Shown: piece after piece, positions 4,562-6,713 of the stretch
Layout: each line of letters starts with the position of its first letter
Numbering within the stretch: position 1 is the stretch's first letter
From: Methylococcaceae bacterium NSP1-2
GTDB lineage: Bacteria > Pseudomonadota > Gammaproteobacteria > Methylococcales > Methylomonadaceae
NCBI GenBank assembly: GCA_002256685.1
Contig: NQJH01000130.1
Coordinates: forward strand, 1-6,713
DNA length: 6,713 nucleotides
Direction: 5' to 3'
Made by a program: the position numbers and the translations under genes
Notes under the pieces: model-generated
The model's database searches: none
What the model saw: the letters and a program-made list of their open reading frames with translations, nothing else
What the model was told of the DNA's origin: nothing

Positions 4562-4620
4562 GGATCAATGCACGGCTTTATTTTTGATCCCAAAACGGGA
4601 GAATTTTAAAGCCCGGTTTG
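4562..4620. repeat. Two further adjacent inverted repeats
   Basis: GGATCAA (4562-4568) pairs with TTGATCC (4584-4590), and CAAAACGGG (4591-4599) pairs with CCCGGTTTG (4612-4620) with one mismatch. With 4533-4559 they form three consecutive stem-loops. The rest of the gap to 4828 is AT-rich, with an imperfect hairpin CGATTAA/TTAATCG at 4702-4733 and a TATGAT (4736-4741) that could be a -10 box; I see no gene there. Confidence 0.4.
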
Positions 4621-4778
4621 TTTAGGGTAACGTTTGCAATCAACACGTCTGGCAACTATTGATGACACGCTTTATTTTGCTGAAAAAAATCTGACTGTTA
4701 TCGATTAAAAGTAAATAATAATTTGCTTAATCGTATATGATGGTATCCGAAAGACATTGATCTTTCATCCCCCTCCGT

Positions 4779-4803
4779 TATTTTCAAGTAAAACTTGAAA
4801 ATA
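4779..4803. promoter_or_regulatory. Perfect 11-bp-arm palindrome upstream of the secreted-protein gene, likely operator
   Basis: TATTTTCAAGT (4779-4789) and ACTTGAAAATA (4793-4803) are perfect inverted repeats around AAA, ending 25 bases before the ATG at 4829. It is either a repressor or activator site or a leader hairpin. No T-run follows, so it is not a terminator. Confidence 0.5.
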
Positions 4804-4828
4804 CACCACTCAAAATACCTTATAACTT

Positions 4829-5188
4829 ATGAATATCATCAAAAAAATAGCTCTTGCGTTTTTCCTAACACTTTCTTTTGCTGCTGTTGCGCCAATGGCG
4901 GTTGCTGCTGAAGCTGAAGCGGTGGTTAGCGCAGAAAATGAAGTTGCTAATACCATCACTCACATTGAACAAGGTTTAGCCGAAACGCAAAAAAGCGATT
5001 TTTCAGCAGTCGTTCTGCATTTAAAATCGGCTCGTGCCGCTTCTGACAAAATTAAAGGTAACGAAGCGTTGGTTAAAGAAGGTTTTGAACACATTGTTCA
5101 AGGGCAAATCCAAGCAAAATTCGGTGATGTCGAAAAAACAACGGCTGAATTGAACAAAGCATTAGCGATTTATAAAAGTATTAAATAA
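4829..5188 (+). CDS. Exported small helical protein, SmbP-like
   Basis: A 119-residue protein with a clear Sec signal peptide: basic start MNIIKK, hydrophobic core ALAFFLTLSFAAVAP, and an AVA-A type cleavage site near residues 25-27. The mature part (about 92 residues) is predicted helical without Cys: HIEQGLAETQKSDFSAVVLH, LKSARAASDKIKGNEALVKE, then a third segment ending ALAIYKSIK. The spacing, with A-S-x-K-I-x-G-N between helices, recalls the small metal-binding protein SmbP of Nitrosomonas, but only three histidines remain in the mature protein, so metal binding is doubtful. A periplasmic four-helix protein is the safe description. No Shine-Dalgarno is visible before the ATG. The gene stands alone, is convergent with bioD (stops 31 bases apart) and lies behind the palindrome at 4779-4803. 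Confidence 0.75.
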   Translation: MNIIKKIALAFFLTLSFAAVAPMAVAAEAEAVVSAENEVANTITHIEQGLAETQKSDFSAVVLHLKSARAASDKIKGNEALVKEGFEHIVQGQIQAKFGDVEKTTAELNKALAIYKSIK

Positions 5189-5197
5189 CTGCGTAAT

Positions 5198-5224
5198 GGT
5201 AGGGTACGCAATGCGTACCCTACC
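5198..5224. terminator. Bidirectional hairpin between the secreted-protein gene and bioD
   Basis: GGTAGGGTACGCA (5198-5210) pairs perfectly with TGCGTACCCTACC (5212-5224), leaving one central base. It begins 9 bases after the plus-strand stop and contains the bioD stop codon (5220-5222), so it could end both convergent transcripts. It shares its core with the palindrome at 4533-4559. Confidence 0.65.
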
Positions 5225-5882
5225 CTACTGTCAACTGTCTCGCCAAAAAATCAAAATCCGCAACGTCTTGATAAGGTAATACGCCTAACAACGGTGTATT
5301 TAATGCCTTTGCTATCGTCGCAATATTTTCTTCACGGTTCAGCATATTTGGATCGGTACACATCGCAAGCCAACCCGCACAAGGTAAGCCTGAAGCGCAA
5401 ATAGCTTGATAGGTTAATCGAGCATGATTAATACACCCTAAGCGTATTGCAACCACCATAATCACTGGCAACGCCAAAAATTTCGCTAAGTCGCTAACCG
5501 CCTGTTGCTCATTGATAGGTGCATACCAACCGCCTACACCTTCGACTAATACCCTGTCCGCTAAGCTCTGTAAGGTACGCAATGCCTCGCCTACTGTGTC
5601 TAAATCTACTGGATTATTCACGCCTGCAATATGTGGCGACACCGGCTGTAAATAGGCGTAAGGATTAATTAGTTCATAATCGACTTGAATTGAGGCGTGT
5701 TGTTGTAGCAATAACGCATCTTCATTTTTTAATTTTCCTTCGTGCAACACACACCCAGCGGCGACGGGTTTCATACCTAGCACTGATTTTCCTTGGTGTT
5801 GAAAATAGTGCATTAATGCCAGCGTTGCCCACGTTTTACCGACATTGGTATCGGTGCCAGTAATAAAATAAGCCGATTCCAT
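5220..5882 (-). CDS. bioD: ATP-dependent dethiobiotin synthetase
   Basis: BioD closes the ureido ring of dethiobiotin from 7,8-diaminopelargonate, CO2 and ATP, the last step but one of biotin synthesis; it is a cytoplasmic dimer. The 220 residues match the usual length. The P-loop GTDTNVGKT lies at 9-17, the catalytic Lys in MKPVAAGC at 38, a Mg-binding Asp in NEDALLL at 55, the substrate loop NPYAYLQPVSPHIA at 73-86, and EGVGGWYAPI at 114-123, all as expected. The ATG overlaps the bioC stop by one base (TAATG), so translation is coupled. The stop codon sits inside a palindrome (5198-5224), so the last residue or two may have been set by that repeat. The gene is intact. Confidence 0.95.
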   Translation of the reverse strand: MESAYFITGTDTNVGKTWATLALMHYFQHQGKSVLGMKPVAAGCVLHEGKLKNEDALLLQQHASIQVDYELINPYAYLQPVSPHIAGVNNPVDLDTVGEALRTLQSLADRVLVEGVGGWYAPINEQQAVSDLAKFLALPVIMVVAIRLGCINHARLTYQAICASGLPCAGWLAMCTDPNMLNREENIATIAKALNTPLLGVLPYQDVADFDFLARQLTVG

Positions 5883-6655
5883 TAGCTGGCCACCACCCTA
5901 AAGACTTCAAAACTAGCAGGAATTTTGCCATTAATTCGGTGAGTTTCATAAGCAGTAATCATGCGCCGCATAGCGGTTTTGCTAGTGCAATGTTTATTGC
6001 GCTTTTCCCGCACATTGTGTGCACCGATGTGTTTTAATTCCTGCATGAGTTCCAATACCGATTCATACTCTGGCGTGTATAGCGTGCAAGTAATATCAAT
6101 ATTCACAAAACCTGCCTTTTGTAGAAAATCGCTGATTTGTGTTGCGTTATAAAAGTCATTAACGTGAGCATAATCATCGACGCTCGCCCACGCGGCTTTT
6201 AGTTCTTGTAAGGTTTGTGGGGCGAAAGTGGAAAAAATCACACTACCCTCAGGTTTTAACAGCCGTTTTATATCGGTGAATACCGCTTCCAAATTGCTAC
6301 ACCATTGCAGTGCAAGATTAGAGAATACATGATTAACGCTACCATCCCTAAGTGGTAAAAATTCAGCATCCGCGCACAGTAGGGTGGCGCGTTTTGTGCA
6401 TCGCTGTCTATCGCGCGTAGCTTGCAACATCGGCAACGCAATATCCAACGCGATAAGTTGCTGCGGATTAAAGCGTAATAATTCAGCGGTTAAAAAACCA
6501 GTGCCACAACCGATGTCTAATAATGTCCCCGTGATATTGCCATCAACGGCATCCAATAGCGCGTAACCAACGCTTCTTTGTAACGCGGCAACCCCATCAT
6601 AAGTAGCAGAAGCCGCAGAAAAAGACTGGCGAATTTTGGTTTTATTTAATGGCAT
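5882..6655 (-). CDS. bioC: Malonyl-ACP O-methyltransferase
   Basis: BioC methylates the free carboxyl of malonyl-ACP using S-adenosylmethionine, so that fatty acid synthesis can extend it to pimeloyl-ACP methyl ester, the precursor of biotin. The 257 residues begin MPLNKTKIRQSFSAASATYD, the usual BioC start with the FSxAAxxYD pattern. The Rossmann SAM motif LLDIGCGTG is at 45-53, the acidic residue ending strand 2 is D71 in IALDIALPML, and NLALQW is at 113-118. The family-specific ELKHIGAHNV (206-215) and GKIPASFEVF (243-252) near the end separate BioC from other methyltransferases. The start overlaps bioH by 14 bases and the stop overlaps bioD by one, so the three are an operon. Confidence 0.95.
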   Translation of the reverse strand: MPLNKTKIRQSFSAASATYDGVAALQRSVGYALLDAVDGNITGTLLDIGCGTGFLTAELLRFNPQQLIALDIALPMLQATRDRQRCTKRATLLCADAEFLPLRDGSVNHVFSNLALQWCSNLEAVFTDIKRLLKPEGSVIFSTFAPQTLQELKAAWASVDDYAHVNDFYNATQISDFLQKAGFVNIDITCTLYTPEYESVLELMQELKHIGAHNVREKRNKHCTSKTAMRRMITAYETHRINGKIPASFEVFRVVAS

Positions 6656-6713
6656 GGTGATCCATAAAACGGCAAATCAGCGTGAGTAATTCTTGAGTAT
6701 GCGATAAAAACGG
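6642..6713 (-). CDS. bioH: BioH carboxylesterase, C-terminal end only
   Basis: The window cuts this gene; only its last 23 codons are present, reading PFLSHTQELLTLICRF then MDHHAIK and TAA. The P-F-L-S-H-x-x-E segment is what follows the catalytic GHA-P His of BioH alpha/beta hydrolases, which itself would lie just outside the window. BioH cleaves pimeloyl-ACP methyl ester, ending the chain that BioC starts. The stop is 14 bases inside bioC, as in many gammaproteobacterial bio operons. The call rests on this short tail and on position. Confidence 0.7.
   Translation of the reverse strand, partial: PFLSHTQELLTLICRFMDHHAIK

Noticed and set aside
5961..6566. Plus-strand frames inside bioC
   Set aside because: They are antisense shadows of an intact, motif-complete bioC.

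Overview
The window looks like chromosomal DNA of a gammaproteobacterium. The aminotransferase and biotin genes, the bioH-bioC-bioD order and the MqsR/MqsA pair (closely collinear with the E. coli proteins) support this. The gene content and scattered palindromes would suit a methanotroph or sulfur-oxidiser type genome, but that is inference and I cannot name a genus. Base composition is moderate, with AT-rich intergenic DNA.

Left part (1-1340) is a decaying toxin-antitoxin area. On the minus strand lie mqsR (toxin) and mqsA (antitoxin), sharing an ATGA junction. A good -35 box and an AACCT-N3-TGGTT operator sit upstream of mqsR. Aligned with the 98-residue E. coli MqsR, the toxin gene carries an in-frame TAA at codon 4, so only a version beginning at codon 16 remains open. 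On the plus strand, facing away, is the wreck of a ribbon-helix-helix antitoxin/PIN toxin pair. It has an internal frameshifting deletion, a fusion that removed the antitoxin end and toxin start, and a perfect 23-bp tandem duplication that shifts the toxin frame again.

Middle part (1340-3020) is a minus-strand cluster of very small stress-associated or membrane proteins: a CsbD-family protein, an lmo0937-type two-helix membrane peptide, a 27-codon lipoprotein-like ORF, a DUF883 (ElaB/YqjD-like) gene broken by a one-base frameshift, a 39-codon hydrophobic ORF, and a DUF3096 peptide. Most have clear Shine-Dalgarno sequences. A 115-bp element with 14-bp perfect terminal inverted repeats (MITE-like) lies inside this cluster, next to a start-less fragment encoding a hydrophobic tail.

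Right part (3290-6713) is housekeeping. A plus-strand PLP-dependent aspartate aminotransferase is driven by an extended -10 promoter. A plus-strand secreted helical protein (SmbP-like) lies behind an 11-bp-arm palindrome. On the minus strand the end of bioH, then bioC and bioD, overlap by 14 and 1 bases and form a biotin operon: BioC starts the disguised pimeloyl chain, BioH releases it, and BioD makes dethiobiotin. Related palindromes with a GGTACGCA-TGCGTACC core follow the aminotransferase gene and sit between the convergent secreted-protein gene and bioD, where they probably act as terminators.

I see no clear new defence system or other undescribed system. The most unusual features are the toxin gene with its early stop, the layered lesions of the second toxin-antitoxin pair, the MITE-like element, and the families of palindromes.
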